Notes under the pieces: model-generated
What the model was told of the DNA's origin: nothing
Database searches by the model: none
What the model saw: only the letters and a program-made list of their open reading frames with translations
Translations under genes and position numbers: made by a program
Part shown: piece by piece, positions 1-12,269 of the stretch
Position numbering within the stretch: the first letter of the stretch is position 1
How the letters are laid out: the number at the start of each line of letters is the position of its first letter
Assembly (NCBI RefSeq): GCF_007741495.1
Contig: NZ_CP036262.1
Span: forward strand, 3,720,001 to 3,784,000
DNA length: 64,000 nucleotides
Reading direction: 5' to 3'
Source: Roseimaritima multifibrata
GTDB taxonomy: Bacteria; Planctomycetota; Planctomycetia; Pirellulales; Pirellulaceae

Positions 1-744
1 ACCGACATCATCCAAGAGAATCGCGATACCGGGCACCGTGACCTTGTGTTCGAAAAAGGCCCGATCTTCACTCAGATGCTGTTGGCCGACGAAATCAACC
101 GAACGCCTCCGAAGACTCAAGCCGCTCTGCTAGAAGCGATGCAAGAGCATGAGGTGACCGTGGGGGGAACAACCTATCGGTTGCAGGAACCGTTCTTCGT
201 GCTTGCCACGCAGAACCCGATTGAGCAGGAGGGTACTTACCCGCTTCCCGAAGCCCAACGCGACCGTTTTCTTTTCAACGTGATCGTTGACTATCCAAAC
301 CGAGATCAAGAGGGGGAGATCATCGACCGGACCACGTCGACGGCATCCGCGAAGATCGAATCGGTCGTTAGCGGCGAAGAAATCGTTGCTTGCCAACAAA
401 CGGTTCGGCTTGTACCGTTGCCGAGCCATGTCAAAGATTTCGTGCTCGATTTGGTGCGGTCGGCGCGCCCCAAAGACCCCGCAACCGCGTCGTGGGTTCG
501 CGACATGATCGACTGGGGCCCAGGTCCTCGCGCCTGTCAACAGTTGGTCCTCGCAGCGAAAGCACGCGCCCTCCTGAAAGGGCGGCACCACGTCACACTT
601 GATGACGTGCAAACGCTTGCCTTTCCTGTCCTGCGTCATCGAATTGTTCCGACCTTTAATGCGGAGGCCGAAGGCGTCAGTGTCGACGAACTGATTCAGC
701 GATTGATCAAAGAAATCCCAGTTCGTTCCAAACAATTACTGTAA
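1..744 (+). CDS. MoxR-family AAA+ ATPase (5' end outside window)
   Basis: The reading frame is open from base 1, so the start and the Walker A region lie upstream. The visible part carries the Walker B signature [20 protein letters not shown], the sensor-1 segment [18 protein letters not shown] with the DRF arginine region, and the C-terminal AAA lid that ends the family. MoxR ATPases are cytoplasmic chaperone-like ATPases that usually act with VWA-domain partners on metal insertion or assembly of envelope complexes. The DUF58 gene starts 9 bases after this stop, and the next three genes overlap by 4 bases each, so this is probably the first or an early gene of one operon. The family call is secure; the client is unknown. 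Confidence 0.95.
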   Translation, partial: TDIIQENRDTGHRDLVFEKGPIFTQMLLADEINRTPPKTQAALLEAMQEHEVTVGGTTYRLQEPFFVLATQNPIEQEGTYPLPEAQRDRFLFNVIVDYPNRDQEGEIIDRTTSTASAKIESVVSGEEIVACQQTVRLVPLPSHVKDFVLDLVRSARPKDPATASWVRDMIDWGPGPRACQQLVLAAKARALLKGRHHVTLDDVQTLAFPVLRHRIVPTFNAEAEGVSVDELIQRLIKEIPVRSKQLL

Positions 745-753
745 GGCACCTCC

Positions 754-1659
754 ATGGCAAACGTTTTTGACGTCTTGTCGGCTCAGGACATCGGTAAATT
801 CGGGAACCTGCAAGTCCTCGCAAAACAGGTTGTCGAAGGCTTCTGTTCGGGGCTGCACCGTTCGCCTCACAAGGGTTTCAGTGTCGAATTCAAGGAACAT
901 CGCTCCTATGTAACCGGGGATGACATCCGGACCATCGACTGGAAGCTGTTCGGTAAAACGGACCGTCTGTACATCCGCGAATACGAAGAAGAAACCAACC
1001 TGCGTTGTACGATCCTGTTGGATTCAAGTGGGTCGATGGGGTACACCGGCGGGCGTAGCAACGGCGTCAGTAAACATGAGTACGCCGTCCGCACCGCCGC
1101 ATCGCTGGCGTATCTAATGCTTCACCAACAGGATAGTGTTGGATTGGTCACGTTTGACAAGAAGGTCCGCAAGTACATCCCTCCCCGCGGCCGCCCCAAA
1201 CATTTGAAAGCGATCGTCGCCGAACTACAGAATCAAAAACCGAAACATGAAACCGATCTTGGTAGTGTTTTCCACCAAATGGTTTCCAAAATCCAACGCC
1301 GGGGAATGGTTATCGTCGTTTCCGATTTATTCGGAGACGTTGATAGCCTGATGAAGTCTCTGGCACACTTCCGGCACGCCCGTCATGAGGTCCTGCTGTT
1401 TCAAATCTGGGATCCCGACGAACTAGATTTCCCGTTCCGGCAATGGACTCAGTTCACTTCGTTAGAGGCGTCTGAAAACCGGCATCTGGTCGACCCAGCA
1501 CAGCTTCGCAAAGCGTACTTAGAAAAACTTGCACAGTTCCGCGAACAACTTTCCAACGGCTGTAACCGCCAGAGAATCCGGTTGGTGCCGTTGGTAACGG
1601 ACCAACCGTACGCCGACTCGTTGGCCGCCTACTTTGCCTGGAGGAAAAAGTCCAAGTGA
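754..1659 (+). CDS. DUF58 domain protein (VWA-like partner of MoxR)
   Basis: A 301-residue cytoplasmic protein. Residues about 40-80 carry the DUF58 signature ([20 protein letters not shown]), followed by a VWA-like metal-site motif DSSGSMG near residue 90 and a second acidic loop VSDLFGD near residue 190. DUF58 proteins are the standard partners of MoxR ATPases, and the gene order moxR-DUF58-BatA is common in Planctomycetota and Bacteroidota. The ATG follows the moxR stop by 9 bases. The stop overlaps the GTG start of the next gene, suggesting translational coupling. Its exact biochemical role is unknown. Confidence 0.93.
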   Translation: MANVFDVLSAQDIGKFGNLQVLAKQVVEGFCSGLHRSPHKGFSVEFKEHRSYVTGDDIRTIDWKLFGKTDRLYIREYEEETNLRCTILLDSSGSMGYTGGRSNGVSKHEYAVRTAASLAYLMLHQQDSVGLVTFDKKVRKYIPPRGRPKHLKAIVAELQNQKPKHETDLGSVFHQMVSKIQRRGMVIVVSDLFGDVDSLMKSLAHFRHARHEVLLFQIWDPDELDFPFRQWTQFTSLEASENRHLVDPAQLRKAYLEKLAQFREQLSNGCNRQRIRLVPLVTDQPYADSLAAYFAWRKKSK

Positions 1660-3854
1660 CATTCCTCAACGCGGCGCTCGCTTTTGGGGCGGCCGCATTC
1701 CTGATCCCGTTGGCGATCCACATCCTCAATCGCAGCCGTTTCAAAACGGTCGATTGGGGTGCGATGCACCTGTTGGAATCGGTGATCAAAGTCAATCACA
1801 AGCGATTTCGTTTTGATCAGTGGATCTTGTTGGCACTGCGCTGTGCGATTCCCATCCTTCTCGCATTCTGTCTTGCTCGACCAGTCCTGACCGGGATGAA
1901 AATTTTGGCTGGGGAATCGCCGGTTTCGATGGTCGTGCTGCTCGATTCCAGCTATTCGATGGAAACGGAGTCGAGTGAGGGGACCCGATTTAATGCGGCC
2001 GTGGATGCCGCCAAAAAAATCATCGCCGCGACGCCCCGGGGATCGGAAATTTCAGTGATCCAAACAGGAGGCAAAGCGACGCCTCTTTTTCCTCAGCCTG
2101 TGTTTGATTCATCGATCGTTGTTCGAAAAACCGATCAAATGCGATCCGGTTTTGGTGCCTGCGACATGCCGGCCGCGCTGGCAGAGGGTCTGGCGACACT
2201 GGCGGAAATGAAACATGCTCGCAGAGAAATGATTGTGATCAGTGACTTCCAGCCGGCTGATTGGCAACCGGTGGAAGGCTCGGTGGCTCAGTCGATTCGG
2301 TCGCAAATCGAAGCCGCTTCCTTTGCCCCCGAACTGTCGTTGATAGCGGTTGGGGAAACCGAAAGTGGGAACCTGTCGGTCGATTCGCTTGAAATCCCTC
2401 AACGAGCGATCGGAATCGAACAGCAACTGTTGATCCGCGCGAACCTTCGTAATCACGGTCCCCTCAAAGTTGACGATCTTCGCGTCAGCCTTTCAATTGA
2501 CGGCCAAGAAAAGAGCGTTTCAAAGGTATCGCTTCCGCCGAATGGAACGATCCAAACGCTCTTTCCATGTGTTTTCGACACGCCTGGCTCCCATGTGATT
2601 CAGGTTCGCCTGATCGCTGAGGATCCCCTGCAAGTCGACAACTCTGCGGCCGCGGCGGTCACCGTGTGGGATACCATTCGTGTTCTATTGGTCGATGGCG
2701 ATCCACGTTCCGAGCCGCTGAAGAGCGAAACCGATTTTCTTGCCGTTGCACTTTCCCCTTACACCTTTGGACGAGTCCGATTGGCCGACCTCGTTCAAAC
2801 CACCACCGTGCAGGCGAACAAGATCAATGCCGAACTGCTTGCCGATACTCATGTTTTGGTGTTGGCAAATGTCGCCAAATTGACAGACGCCGCTTTACAG
2901 GCGGTGCAGAACCATGTCAGCAGTGGTGGTGCGTTGTTGGTCTGCGGAGGCGACCGCATCGATTTGAATTGGTATGAGGAACGGGGCTACGATTCGGGAA
3001 ACGGGATTTTGCCAGCTCCCTTCGGACTTGCCAAAGGAATCGAGAGGGGGACTGCAAAAACCACCGAACCGCAAGGCCAAACCCATCTGATAAACCAGCA
3101 TTTCGACCATGCAGCGTTAGAATTTTTCAACAACCCTGCCAACGGAGATTTGTCGCGGGCGGTCATTCGTCGCTGGCATGAACTGGCGGTTTCCTCACTG
3201 CCGAACGACAGCGATCCCTCGCAACGAGATGTGACCACGCTTGCTCGATTAGATTCTGGCGATCCCTTTCTTTTAGAGCGACGTTTTGGAAAAGGCGTAG
3301 TTCTGCAACTGGCGACCGCCTGTGATGCGGATTGGTCGGATTTGCCTTTGCAGCCTATCTACGTCCCATTGATGCAACAACTTATTACGACCATGGCTTC
3401 CAGCATCACGCCCCCTCGAAACCTGATCACCGGCGAACCGGCCGTAATGTGGTTGTCAGATACCGCTTCGGATTCCTCGATTTCGGTGACATCGCCCGAT
3501 GGCGTTCAGCACCTGGTTGTCCCCATTCAGGAAGCGGATCGCACTGTCGCCCGCTTCGCATCGACCGAACGACCGGGGATCTATTCGATCTCTTTGCCGT
3601 CAGCAGAAACCATTCATTTCGTTGCGAAAACCGACCGTAAGGAGTCCGAACTGGCGGTGCTTGATCACGAGCAGTTAGTGGAATTGTCTGATGAACTGGA
3701 CGCGGGATTAATTGAATCGGCGGACCAATACCTTTCGCAAGACCGACTGCGACGTCATGGGCGAGAGATCTGGAAATATCTGCTCGCCGCCGTGCTCGCT
3801 TTCATGTTTTTGGAACTAGTCCTGCAACAACGTTTTTCCAGGGTAAGCACATGA
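1656..3854 (+). CDS. BatA/VWA-domain inner-membrane protein
   Basis: A 732-residue protein starting at a GTG that overlaps the preceding TGA. The N-terminus is the BatA-type membrane anchor ([20 protein letters not shown]), followed by a second helix near residues 55-75. A VWA domain with MIDAS motif [10 protein letters not shown] lies at about residue 90. Then come a CARDB/Ig-like segment, a class-I glutamine-amidotransferase-like fold region ([11 protein letters not shown] onward) and a final membrane helix near the C-terminus with a short tail. Most of the protein is therefore probably periplasmic. It is a likely physical partner of the MoxR/DUF58 pair. The client is not deducible from sequence. 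Confidence 0.9.
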   Translation: MTFLNAALAFGAAAFLIPLAIHILNRSRFKTVDWGAMHLLESVIKVNHKRFRFDQWILLALRCAIPILLAFCLARPVLTGMKILAGESPVSMVVLLDSSYSMETESSEGTRFNAAVDAAKKIIAATPRGSEISVIQTGGKATPLFPQPVFDSSIVVRKTDQMRSGFGACDMPAALAEGLATLAEMKHARREMIVISDFQPADWQPVEGSVAQSIRSQIEAASFAPELSLIAVGETESGNLSVDSLEIPQRAIGIEQQLLIRANLRNHGPLKVDDLRVSLSIDGQEKSVSKVSLPPNGTIQTLFPCVFDTPGSHVIQVRLIAEDPLQVDNSAAAAVTVWDTIRVLLVDGDPRSEPLKSETDFLAVALSPYTFGRVRLADLVQTTTVQANKINAELLADTHVLVLANVAKLTDAALQAVQNHVSSGGALLVCGGDRIDLNWYEERGYDSGNGILPAPFGLAKGIERGTAKTTEPQGQTHLINQHFDHAALEFFNNPANGDLSRAVIRRWHELAVSSLPNDSDPSQRDVTTLARLDSGDPFLLERRFGKGVVLQLATACDADWSDLPLQPIYVPLMQQLITTMASSITPPRNLITGEPAVMWLSDTASDSSISVTSPDGVQHLVVPIQEADRTVARFASTERPGIYSISLPSAETIHFVAKTDRKESELAVLDHEQLVELSDELDAGLIESADQYLSQDRLRRHGREIWKYLLAAVLAFMFLELVLQQRFSRVST

Positions 3855-6580
3855 CCACCCTGAAATTTGTTGGTGACGTCCCGCTGTGGCTGGGGGTCAT
3901 TCTTTCCATTGCCGTGGCCGCGATGTCCTGGCGTTACTACCGACGAGAGAGTCTTGAACTATCGGGACGGCTTCGCTGGTTGCTTCCCACACTGCGAACG
4001 GTCGCATTTGTGCTGGGAATCCTGATCCTGACCGGCCCCGTGCTGCATCACCGGCAAACGATTGGTGACCTGGGCAAGGTGCAAATCTATTTTGATGGAT
4101 CGGAAAGCATGCAGATGCTTGATCCCCATATGTCGCTGCGCCGAAAATTAGAGATCGTCATCGCAACAGGCTGGCTTCCCAATGTCGACCTCGACCAATC
4201 GACATTCCAGTTTTCCGACGCGCTTCAAAACATCCGAACAAAGCACGAACAGCAACTTCTAGGCATCGAACAGACCGACTTAGCAAAGGTCCGTGAACAG
4301 ATCCAGTCGTTCGGTAAGGGATTGGCGGATTTGGGGCCAATGATCCCACCGAAATTCGTGGCCACCTTTGAAAGCTCGCTTACCCAACCACTTGCCCGTT
4401 TGGGATCGATTGAATCGGTGGAGGAATCCGTTACTCAGTACCGCACGCTGTTTGCGGTTTCTCGGGACCTTGAAAGTGCGGCCGAACAAGCTGCTCTTGA
4501 ACGTCTGATTCAGCAGAATGATTCGGTGCGAGCCGCTTTGACACAGTTTGATGAAACCCCGCGTTGGCAGAGAGCACAAGCGGGATTCTTGCAATCGCCA
4601 ACGAAGGTGCTGACGGAACTGCGAAAGAATCACGAGGTCAACATCCACAGGTTGCTCGGTCAAGACGCGATTCGCGAAGAGTCTTTGCAGGGCAGTGACA
4701 CCGATACGGAGGAGGAAGCCCCCGTCCAGCTTTTTGCTTCCGCCACCGATTTGGCGACGGGGATTTCCACTAATCAAGAAGACTCCGTCGCGTCCTCGGA
4801 TCCGTCGGAAGCATCACAGGCCAAAACATCGATCGTGTTGGTTTCCGATGGACAACACAATTCAGGTCCTTCGCCAATCCAAGCCGCCCGGATTTTGGGG
4901 GCTCAAGGAATCCCTTTCTTCTGTGTGTCGATGGGGGCAGCCCATCCTGCATACGATCTGTCGGTGGTCAAAGTGGCTCATCCTGAACGCGTGTTTCGTA
5001 CCGATTTGGTTCGAGGCACCGTCACCATTCGCGATCAATATCCCGCAGGGCATCCCGTATTGGCGCAAATTTTTAGCGGTGACACCGTCCTGTGGCGAAA
5101 ACAATTGCGGACAGAAAATTCCGGTGAACGGCGAATCGACTTTGAATTTTCGGTCGACCCGATCGTCAAAAATGCGTCGGAAGGCTCTCCGACGGACGTG
5201 CAGCAGCACGTGGTACCACTTGCGCTGCGAGCCTCACTCGTCCCTTTGGCTGACGAACTGCAGGTCGACAACAATCATCGCCGGTTTCATCTAGCCGCGA
5301 TCGCCGACAGCCAAAAAGTTCTAATCTTAGATGGTCGCTCTCGATGGGAAACTCGCTACTTACGGAACGCCTTTGAAAGGGATGAGCAGTGGTCGGTCAA
5401 CACCGTGATCGCGGGTGCCGCTACGGAGAACGGAACGTTGCCTCGCGGGGAAGCGCCAAACCAGTTTCCCGCAACACGATCCGATCTGTTTGAATACGAT
5501 CTTGTGATTTTTGGCGAAATCGGGCCCGAACTATTTGAGCAACATGAACTGATTTGGCTTCAGGAATTCGTCGATGCACGTGGCGGCGGAATGATTTTTA
5601 TCGATGGACAACGGGGGCTGCTAAAACAATTGGCCGCGACGCCATTGGCGGGACTCCTACCGGTTCGCTGGCTTCCGGACAGTGCGCGGCAAAAACCAAA
5701 ACGCTTTGAATTGACCGATTCAGGCGAAGCCGCACCAGCGCTGCGGTTGTCGGACGATTCGGTTGAAAACCGTCGCCTCTGGTCGGAACTTCCCCCCCCG
5801 CATTCCTTTATGCCTGTCGAATCGGTCCCCAGTGCTCAGGTCTTGGTTAACCTGGATGTTGCAGACAAGCTATATCCGGTCATCATCCGCCAACCTTACG
5901 GGGCCGGGCAGGTCTTATTCATGGCGTTCGATGAATCATGGCGATGGCGGTACCGGACCGCCGACCTGTGGCATCAACGATTGTGGAACCAGTTCGCCGA
6001 ACTGGTCATGCCGCCACCCTATGCAGCTAGTGATGAATACGTATCCATCGATTCGGGAAAGGTCCGCTACGAATCGAACGATTCGGTCCCCCTGCGAGTC
6101 CGTCTGAATGGCTTGGACGGAGCTCCGATGACAAACGCAAATGTGGATGCATTGATCTGGAAGGACAATCAGCTAACAACCACGGTGAACCTCAAACCAG
6201 ATCCCGATGTACCGGGAGTTTATCGAGCGATTTCGCACGCACTTTCTCCCGGTGCGTACGAAGTTTCCGTGCAGGCTTCCGGTTTCAGTCAGTCGGCGCT
6301 TCAGGCAAGAAGTGAATTTGTCGTGATGGACCAGATCTCCGCAGAACAAAACACGACTTCCGCAAATGAACGGCTGCTTCAACAACTGGCAACGGAATCA
6401 GGTGGTCTCTTTTTGCGGGAAGAAGAAATCGGACAACTTCCTGATCGCTTGCTGCCGTTCAGCCAAGGACGCGTTATTGAATCGGATCATCTGATCTGGC
6501 AAAGTTACTGGTGGTTTTTTGCAATCCTTTCCATGATAACCATCGAATGGATCTTGAGAAAAAGGGTAGGGCTACTATGA
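3851..6580 (+). CDS. Membrane protein with degenerate VWA and amidotransferase-like regions
   Basis: A 909-residue protein with two N-terminal membrane helices (residues about 9-25 and 45-65), a split VWA-like region and one C-terminal helix (about 880-900). The first metal-site motif reads DGSESMQ and the later strand reads IVLVSDGQHNSG. A glutamine-amidotransferase-like segment begins at VLILDGRSRWETRYL and includes GGGMIFIDGQ. An Ig-like domain precedes the last helix. The start overlaps the BatA stop by 4 bases and the stop overlaps the next ATG, so the gene is translationally coupled on both sides. It is a paralogue-like second VWA component of the same envelope system; its function is not known. 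Confidence 0.85.
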   Translation: MTTLKFVGDVPLWLGVILSIAVAAMSWRYYRRESLELSGRLRWLLPTLRTVAFVLGILILTGPVLHHRQTIGDLGKVQIYFDGSESMQMLDPHMSLRRKLEIVIATGWLPNVDLDQSTFQFSDALQNIRTKHEQQLLGIEQTDLAKVREQIQSFGKGLADLGPMIPPKFVATFESSLTQPLARLGSIESVEESVTQYRTLFAVSRDLESAAEQAALERLIQQNDSVRAALTQFDETPRWQRAQAGFLQSPTKVLTELRKNHEVNIHRLLGQDAIREESLQGSDTDTEEEAPVQLFASATDLATGISTNQEDSVASSDPSEASQAKTSIVLVSDGQHNSGPSPIQAARILGAQGIPFFCVSMGAAHPAYDLSVVKVAHPERVFRTDLVRGTVTIRDQYPAGHPVLAQIFSGDTVLWRKQLRTENSGERRIDFEFSVDPIVKNASEGSPTDVQQHVVPLALRASLVPLADELQVDNNHRRFHLAAIADSQKVLILDGRSRWETRYLRNAFERDEQWSVNTVIAGAATENGTLPRGEAPNQFPATRSDLFEYDLVIFGEIGPELFEQHELIWLQEFVDARGGGMIFIDGQRGLLKQLAATPLAGLLPVRWLPDSARQKPKRFELTDSGEAAPALRLSDDSVENRRLWSELPPPHSFMPVESVPSAQVLVNLDVADKLYPVIIRQPYGAGQVLFMAFDESWRWRYRTADLWHQRLWNQFAELVMPPPYAASDEYVSIDSGKVRYESNDSVPLRVRLNGLDGAPMTNANVDALIWKDNQLTTTVNLKPDPDVPGVYRAISHALSPGAYEVSVQASGFSQSALQARSEFVVMDQISAEQNTTSANERLLQQLATESGGLFLREEEIGQLPDRLLPFSQGRVIESDHLIWQSYWWFFAILSMITIEWILRKRVGLL

Positions 6581-9500
6581 GTACGCGTCTGGATCCCACG
6601 ATCGCCGATAAATTGGCACAGTTCAAACGTCGCCGTCAGCGCCTGATTCTGGCTCGCGGAATCTGTGCCGGAATTGCCGCGTTGCTGGCCTGCATGTTCG
6701 TCGTGGCACTTCTCGATTGGTACTGGTTGCTTGACGACCGTCTGCGTTGGGGGCTAAGCGGTGCCGCTTATTCGATCGCATTGATGACGTTCTGGATTGT
6801 TTCTTTAAGAAAGGTGATCACCGCACCTGCAATCGAAGACGTCGCGACCCAAATCGAAAGCGCGGAACCTGTTCTTCGAGAAAACCTGCTATCCGCAGTC
6901 GAACTTGCCAACGACGATCCCGACGCGATTCATGATTCCCCCCTTTTTCGCCAGCTACTGCAGGGTAAAGTCGCCCAGCAAATTCAAAACGTCGAAATGA
7001 CGGCTTTGCTGCCGTACAAACTTGTCGCGAAATGGATTGCCGCCACAGCCGCCATGATCGGGATCCTGCTATTACTGCTTATCGGCGGCGGAGGCCGATT
7101 CAGGCAATTAGCGACAAGAGCCATCCTGCCGGGCGCTAACATCGCCAGGGTTTCCCGAATCCATGTCGAAATCCTGGAACCGAATCCACCCTCGCTGGTC
7201 GTTGCTGAGGACGAAACCGTTGCGATCGCGGTCCGCATTTCCGGCGGAAAGGTTCGCGAAGTCCTCCTCGAAACGTTTTCGGATAGCGAGGGAACCACCC
7301 AGCAACCGATGGCCATGCGGGATGAGTCGCAATTTGTTGCAAACCTTCATGTTGTTGAAGGAGCAATCGAATATCGGATCCTCGCGGGAGATGCGGTGAC
7401 AGAACGTTATCGAATCGAATCGATCCCCAGACCTCGCGTCGAATCGTTTGAAAAAGAGTATGCGTATCCTGAATACAGTCAGTTGCCCAACAAGGTGGTT
7501 AAGGAGGCAAATGGAGATCTGATCGCCCTGCAAGGCACGAAAGCACATCTGACGATCGACGTTGATCAGACGGTCACCCAAGCGGAACTGCGACTGGATT
7601 TGGCGGATGAAGAGGAAACCAAAGTGATCCCGCTTAAATTGGTCGATTCGAACACGGAGCAAGGACGCCGCTGGGAAACCGATTTGGCTGTGGAAACCGC
7701 AGGGATCTATCGAGTCCATCTGTTCTCCGAACATTCGCAGTTGGAAAACCGCTTCAGTCCGCGCTACGAGATCCAGCCTCAACCGGACACGATCCCGCGT
7801 GTTGGGTTTATTGATCAAAACGAGGGGACTCTGCTGCTTCCTCCCAATGACATTCTCGCGTTGGAAGGGATTGCCGAGGACGACCTTCCGCTAAACGACC
7901 TTCAACAACAGATCTCGGTCAATGGTGAAGAGTGGCTGTCCGTTCCACTAAAGGCAACCGCCGTCGATGGGACCAAAGGCCAACAGATCAACGCCCAGTG
8001 GAAGTGGGATCTTGTGCGTCACAACCTGAAAACGGGGGATCAGGTTATGACTCAACTGGTGGCCACCGACCGCAAAGGAAATCAAGGGAAGTCGGTTCCT
8101 CTTAGAATTTTGGTCGCGGCTCCTGATTTCGATCCTGAACGACACTCGGTAATGAAGACGAAAACAAGCCTATTACCTTCGCTTGATCGTTTCGCTCAGC
8201 TGCTTGCAGAACAATTTGTCACCGCCAAGGAAATCCTCGAGGGGCTTTCCGAATCCGAGAACGTTTCGGATTTGAGTTTGCAGGACCGGGAGATCTTGAT
8301 TGATTTAGCGGCAAAGCAAAAAGAGCAAGCTCGTCTTTTGTTTGCGGAAACAAAGGCGATCGAAAAGCAGATGCCCGCCGGAGCTGACGCTTATGACTTG
8401 GACTTAACAGGACGAGTTATCGCAAGGATCCAACAGGAACATTCCAGCACGCCCGCCTACCTTATCCAAGCGATGGAAACCGGCGAGGATGTGGAGCAAT
8501 TCCGCAAGGACGTAACGGAGCTGCAAAAAGCGTTTGAAAAAACCGCAAGCGATGCAGAGAACACTGCGAAACACTACCGGGCGCTCGCTGCCCACAACGT
8601 CATGATCGCGATTGCCTCCGATTTGGATGCGTTGCTGCTGCAACAAAAACTAATCGTCGACAGCCCGACTCAAACCTGGGAGCGACTGCTCCGGCAAGAA
8701 ACGATTGTGGTGAACCAACTGCAGGCCCTGGAAACATTGGTGCGTGACCACCGAACGAATGTCCCCGATTATCTATCCTCGACGTTGAATAATCTAATCC
8801 GCTGGTCGGAGACTCAACGCGATCGGATTCAACTGGTTTCGGAATCCGAAGACCAACTGCCTCAGCTGCAAGAGGCGTCGAAGTACCTCCTTGGGCAACT
8901 AACCGACACGCAAAGGATGAATGATCAACGGCTCACGTCTTTGCTCACAACGGCTCGCCGGGATCTATCGAATCGCGCGGGTAGTTTGTATTCGCCGATC
9001 TATGAATTAGCTCGTTCGACGGAACAAGAGAATCGATTGGTTTTCAAAGCATCACAATCCCCTGATTCCCAAGAGAGTGCGAGTCTGATTTCGGAGGCGG
9101 AACGCTATTCGGCGGCGACGGAACTGAAGCATGCCTTTAGTATCGATCAATTGACATCCCGCCGGGAATTAACGCAAGCTCGCAGCGATGCGGATCTTCA
9201 GTATGCAGCCGATGCAGGACTGACCCAGCGAGCGGTCGATTCGCTTCTCGGTCTGCATCAACAAGCGTCACAAACCGAATCGACCATTCCCGCCAACTTG
9301 CTAGAGGTCGCGCCGGCATACCGGATTCTCGAAGCGGGCCACCAATTGGTAGCGGTCAAAGACGCCTTAGAAACGCTCCTTAATCAAGAACGATGGGGAT
9401 CGCAAAACCTGAAGGCAGCTTTTGATCATCCCCGGCAATGGGGTGTCATCCTCCAAGGGCTGGAACTGACCAGCCGTCGAATGCGTGAAGCCCAAATTGA

Positions 9501-12165
9501 CAGTGAACGAAGCCGCACCATCGATCAGCTGCGGTGGTCCGAATCGGTGCGAAACACCACGCGAAAAATCATGGACCGAAATCATGAACGCGACGCCATG
9601 GTAAGCGCTGCACATGAATTGGTCGTTGTCCGTGACACCGTGAAAACGGTCTTAGAGGAACTGCAACCGCAGATGGCGGAAGCTCGGGCAATCATCGCGA
9701 AGTTCTCTCCCACCATTTCGCAAATGGCCCAGCAGGCTGCCGACCAACTGCGTCTTCTGGAAGAAAAGTCCACGGAACTCGCTGACGCCGTCGAGGCTCC
9801 TGACCCGACCGAAACCGATCAACCGCTGGAACAGATCAAGGAACAACAAAGCCAGATCAATCAACAGATCGCGGATCTGTTTGAAGCTCTTATAGAAGAG
9901 GCCAATTCCCAAGACCTGCTTGACGCGGATCAACGAGAGCGAGCTCGCGATGCGGATGACAGTATTGCTATGATCAAAGAGCCGGCGGTGCAAATGAATC
10001 GGTCTCTCGAAGAGGCGGTGGCAAACGCTCCCCCCGAAACGCTTGCGAAGGAGTTGTCCGAGGCGGCTGAGGACCAAGAGAAAACAGCTCAAGCGTTGGA
10101 ACAAGTCGCAAACCATTTCGAACGTTTGGAAACTGGTGACGACATTGCAGAATCGCGTGCTGCCCTACGCGAAAGTGAACGTGAAATGCAGTTGGCTAGT
10201 AACATCGAACAACAATACAACAAAGCGGAACAGATCGATCGCCTAACCAGTAAGTCCGCCGCGCAGTTACTTGCAGACCTGGAACAAGAACTCGCTACAA
10301 ACCCTGCGATGCAACAGGCGCTTTCGGAACTGTCGCAAAAGACCCTGGAGGAATCCAAGAACGCACTTGAATTGGCAACCGAGGACGAACATCGCCTGCA
10401 ATTAGAAAACGAACGATCGGATTTGGCTTTCAACGCACAGAAAAAGGCGATCGCTCAGGAAATACAGAAACTTGCTAAGTCGGCTTCCACACTGTCGGAA
10501 TCTTTGGTTGCTCAGGCAGAACAGTCCGCTTCGATCGGCAAATCAGAAACCGCCTCCGAGAGTATCGAACAGGCTAGGGCAACACTCGCCGATCTCGCTG
10601 AAAAAGCGGCCAAGGCGTCCGACCAGATGTTGTTGGAAGACATGGCGCAAACCGCTAACGAAACTCAAGCATCTCTTCGTCAAGCCAATGAGATGCTTGG
10701 CCGCGCGAAAAAGGAAACGAATCAAGCGAAGAATGAAGAGGTGCACGAAACGGAAGAAGAGCGTGCTAAACAACAGAAGGATTCTGAGCAAAGAGACGAT
10801 CGGTTTCGCCAACAACAGAAAAGAATCGCGAACGATTTGGTCAAACGAGCTGAACAACAGAAACGGGTCACCACACAGAACCTTAAGAACGCAACCTCAA
10901 GCTTCAAAAAGACCCAGCAAAGCGTCGAAAAGGCTCAGGCAGACCTTGCCAAGAAACCGAAAGATTCCAGCCGCCAAAGCAACCTAGATCGACAGAAATC
11001 ACGAGCCGAAACGGAACAACTAAAAGTCGAGATCGCAACAAAGGCAGACAAGCTTGCGGCAGAGGATGTTGCTGAAGCCAAAGACAACCTCGATCAGATA
11101 AACCGCAAATCCAAACCGAAACTGGATGCGAAAAATCCGGCAACACAACTGGCCGACAATTACCTAGAAGATGCCCTCAAAGTTGCTGCGGATCTGAATC
11201 GTTCGGCTGATGAAATCGAAAAGGCGATCGGCATTGAAGATCAATTGACGCCCACAAAAGACCAGTTAGTGAATGCAGAGCGTCAGCAAGAAAGCATCAC
11301 CACCGATGTCCAGCAAGCCGCCGAGAACGTTCAGCGAGTGGCTAGACATGAGCGCCGGCTTGAAAAAGGAACGGTTTCAAAAGCGCTACAGGCGGTTGCC
11401 GAAGGAATTTCAAAAGTCGCAAAAGAAGAAACGAACACCGCTAGCGATCGACTAAACGAAGCCGCCGAAGCAGCTGGGGCGAGCGAAGCAGGGGAGTCGC
11501 AGGCCGCCGACAGCACGCGTTCGCGGAAAGCTCAGGATGCTTTGAAAGCAGCCGAGTCGGCTTTGGCGAATCAGGCGAACGGACTGAACGATGTTCTGGA
11601 ACCACTGGCCGCGGCCGCCGAAGCAGCTCAGGCGACCGCAGCACAATCCGCTGAAGGATCCGCAGCGCAACCGGCCGAAGGATCGGCTGCACAACCGTCT
11701 GAAGCTTCGGCGAATAAACAGAATGGGGAAGGGGGGCCTGCTGCATTTTCTCCAGAAGAAATGGCCCGCGCCGAACGCTTGGCAAGAACTCTTGATGACC
11801 TAGACCAACAATCGGCCAACGCCACTTCCGCGGAACTGGCGGCGCAAACCGTGGGGCAGCTTGACTCGCTGACCGCCATCGCCAATTCCCAGCGATCAGA
11901 ACAAGTCCAAGCGAGGCAACAGATCCAACAACAGGTCGCTGAGGCAATGGGGACCGAATCCTCTCAGACGCCCGGTGCAACCGGGACCACTAGCGAGTTT
12001 AAGGTTCTTGCACTCGATCGATCGGACGATAAAGCTTGGGGGAAACTTCGAGACCAATCCGCAAAGGATCTGGCGAAAGGGGAGACGACCGAGGTTTCCG
12101 AAGAGTACCGCAAAAGCGTCGACACCTATTTCAAGGTCCTTGCCGAGCGAGGGCGACAGAAGTAG
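6577..12165 (+). CDS. Giant coiled-coil membrane protein (1862 aa)
   Basis: The ATG at 6577 lies in the ATGA overlap with the upstream stop and is preferred over an in-frame start 66 bases earlier. Two membrane helices occur near residues 24-45 and 55-75, and a third hydrophobic segment near 150-170. A beta-rich region of about 350 residues follows. The remaining ~1300 residues are largely charged, Gln/Ala/Glu-rich helix with repeated EQ/KQ heptad-like patterns. An Ala/Ser-rich low-complexity patch with AAQPAEGSA repeats lies near residue 1700. Planctomycete moxR operons often end with very long helical proteins of this type. A structural or tethering role in the cell envelope is plausible but inferred. 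Full annotation as one gene is supported by the uninterrupted frame and the coupling. Confidence 0.88.
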   Translation: MSTRLDPTIADKLAQFKRRRQRLILARGICAGIAALLACMFVVALLDWYWLLDDRLRWGLSGAAYSIALMTFWIVSLRKVITAPAIEDVATQIESAEPVLRENLLSAVELANDDPDAIHDSPLFRQLLQGKVAQQIQNVEMTALLPYKLVAKWIAATAAMIGILLLLLIGGGGRFRQLATRAILPGANIARVSRIHVEILEPNPPSLVVAEDETVAIAVRISGGKVREVLLETFSDSEGTTQQPMAMRDESQFVANLHVVEGAIEYRILAGDAVTERYRIESIPRPRVESFEKEYAYPEYSQLPNKVVKEANGDLIALQGTKAHLTIDVDQTVTQAELRLDLADEEETKVIPLKLVDSNTEQGRRWETDLAVETAGIYRVHLFSEHSQLENRFSPRYEIQPQPDTIPRVGFIDQNEGTLLLPPNDILALEGIAEDDLPLNDLQQQISVNGEEWLSVPLKATAVDGTKGQQINAQWKWDLVRHNLKTGDQVMTQLVATDRKGNQGKSVPLRILVAAPDFDPERHSVMKTKTSLLPSLDRFAQLLAEQFVTAKEILEGLSESENVSDLSLQDREILIDLAAKQKEQARLLFAETKAIEKQMPAGADAYDLDLTGRVIARIQQEHSSTPAYLIQAMETGEDVEQFRKDVTELQKAFEKTASDAENTAKHYRALAAHNVMIAIASDLDALLLQQKLIVDSPTQTWERLLRQETIVVNQLQALETLVRDHRTNVPDYLSSTLNNLIRWSETQRDRIQLVSESEDQLPQLQEASKYLLGQLTDTQRMNDQRLTSLLTTARRDLSNRAGSLYSPIYELARSTEQENRLVFKASQSPDSQESASLISEAERYSAATELKHAFSIDQLTSRRELTQARSDADLQYAADAGLTQRAVDSLLGLHQQASQTESTIPANLLEVAPAYRILEAGHQLVAVKDALETLLNQERWGSQNLKAAFDHPRQWGVILQGLELTSRRMREAQIDSERSRTIDQLRWSESVRNTTRKIMDRNHERDAMVSAAHELVVVRDTVKTVLEELQPQMAEARAIIAKFSPTISQMAQQAADQLRLLEEKSTELADAVEAPDPTETDQPLEQIKEQQSQINQQIADLFEALIEEANSQDLLDADQRERARDADDSIAMIKEPAVQMNRSLEEAVANAPPETLAKELSEAAEDQEKTAQALEQVANHFERLETGDDIAESRAALRESEREMQLASNIEQQYNKAEQIDRLTSKSAAQLLADLEQELATNPAMQQALSELSQKTLEESKNALELATEDEHRLQLENERSDLAFNAQKKAIAQEIQKLAKSASTLSESLVAQAEQSASIGKSETASESIEQARATLADLAEKAAKASDQMLLEDMAQTANETQASLRQANEMLGRAKKETNQAKNEEVHETEEERAKQQKDSEQRDDRFRQQQKRIANDLVKRAEQQKRVTTQNLKNATSSFKKTQQSVEKAQADLAKKPKDSSRQSNLDRQKSRAETEQLKVEIATKADKLAAEDVAEAKDNLDQINRKSKPKLDAKNPATQLADNYLEDALKVAADLNRSADEIEKAIGIEDQLTPTKDQLVNAERQQESITTDVQQAAENVQRVARHERRLEKGTVSKALQAVAEGISKVAKEETNTASDRLNEAAEAAGASEAGESQAADSTRSRKAQDALKAAESALANQANGLNDVLEPLAAAAEAAQATAAQSAEGSAAQPAEGSAAQPSEASANKQNGEGGPAAFSPEEMARAERLARTLDDLDQQSANATSAELAAQTVGQLDSLTAIANSQRSEQVQARQQIQQQVAEAMGTESSQTPGATGTTSEFKVLALDRSDDKAWGKLRDQSAKDLAKGETTEVSEEYRKSVDTYFKVLAERGRQK

Positions 12166-12269
12166 TCATACCTGCCCACACATTACTCCTACGAGAGTCG
12201 GGCCGTTCATTGTTTCGCCGATCTTTGGCACGACTTACCTCATTTGATCCAGTCGAAAGGCTGTCCCCC

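Noticed and set aside
7108-7818. Antisense 236-codon frame inside the giant coiled-coil gene
   Set aside because: It is a shadow frame; the sense frame is continuous, coupled to its neighbours and has membrane helices and coiled coils.
12036-12269. In-frame N-terminal extension of the secreted cyclase-fold protein
   Set aside because: It overlaps the coiled-coil gene by 130 bases, has no family support and would bury the signal peptide that begins at 12270.
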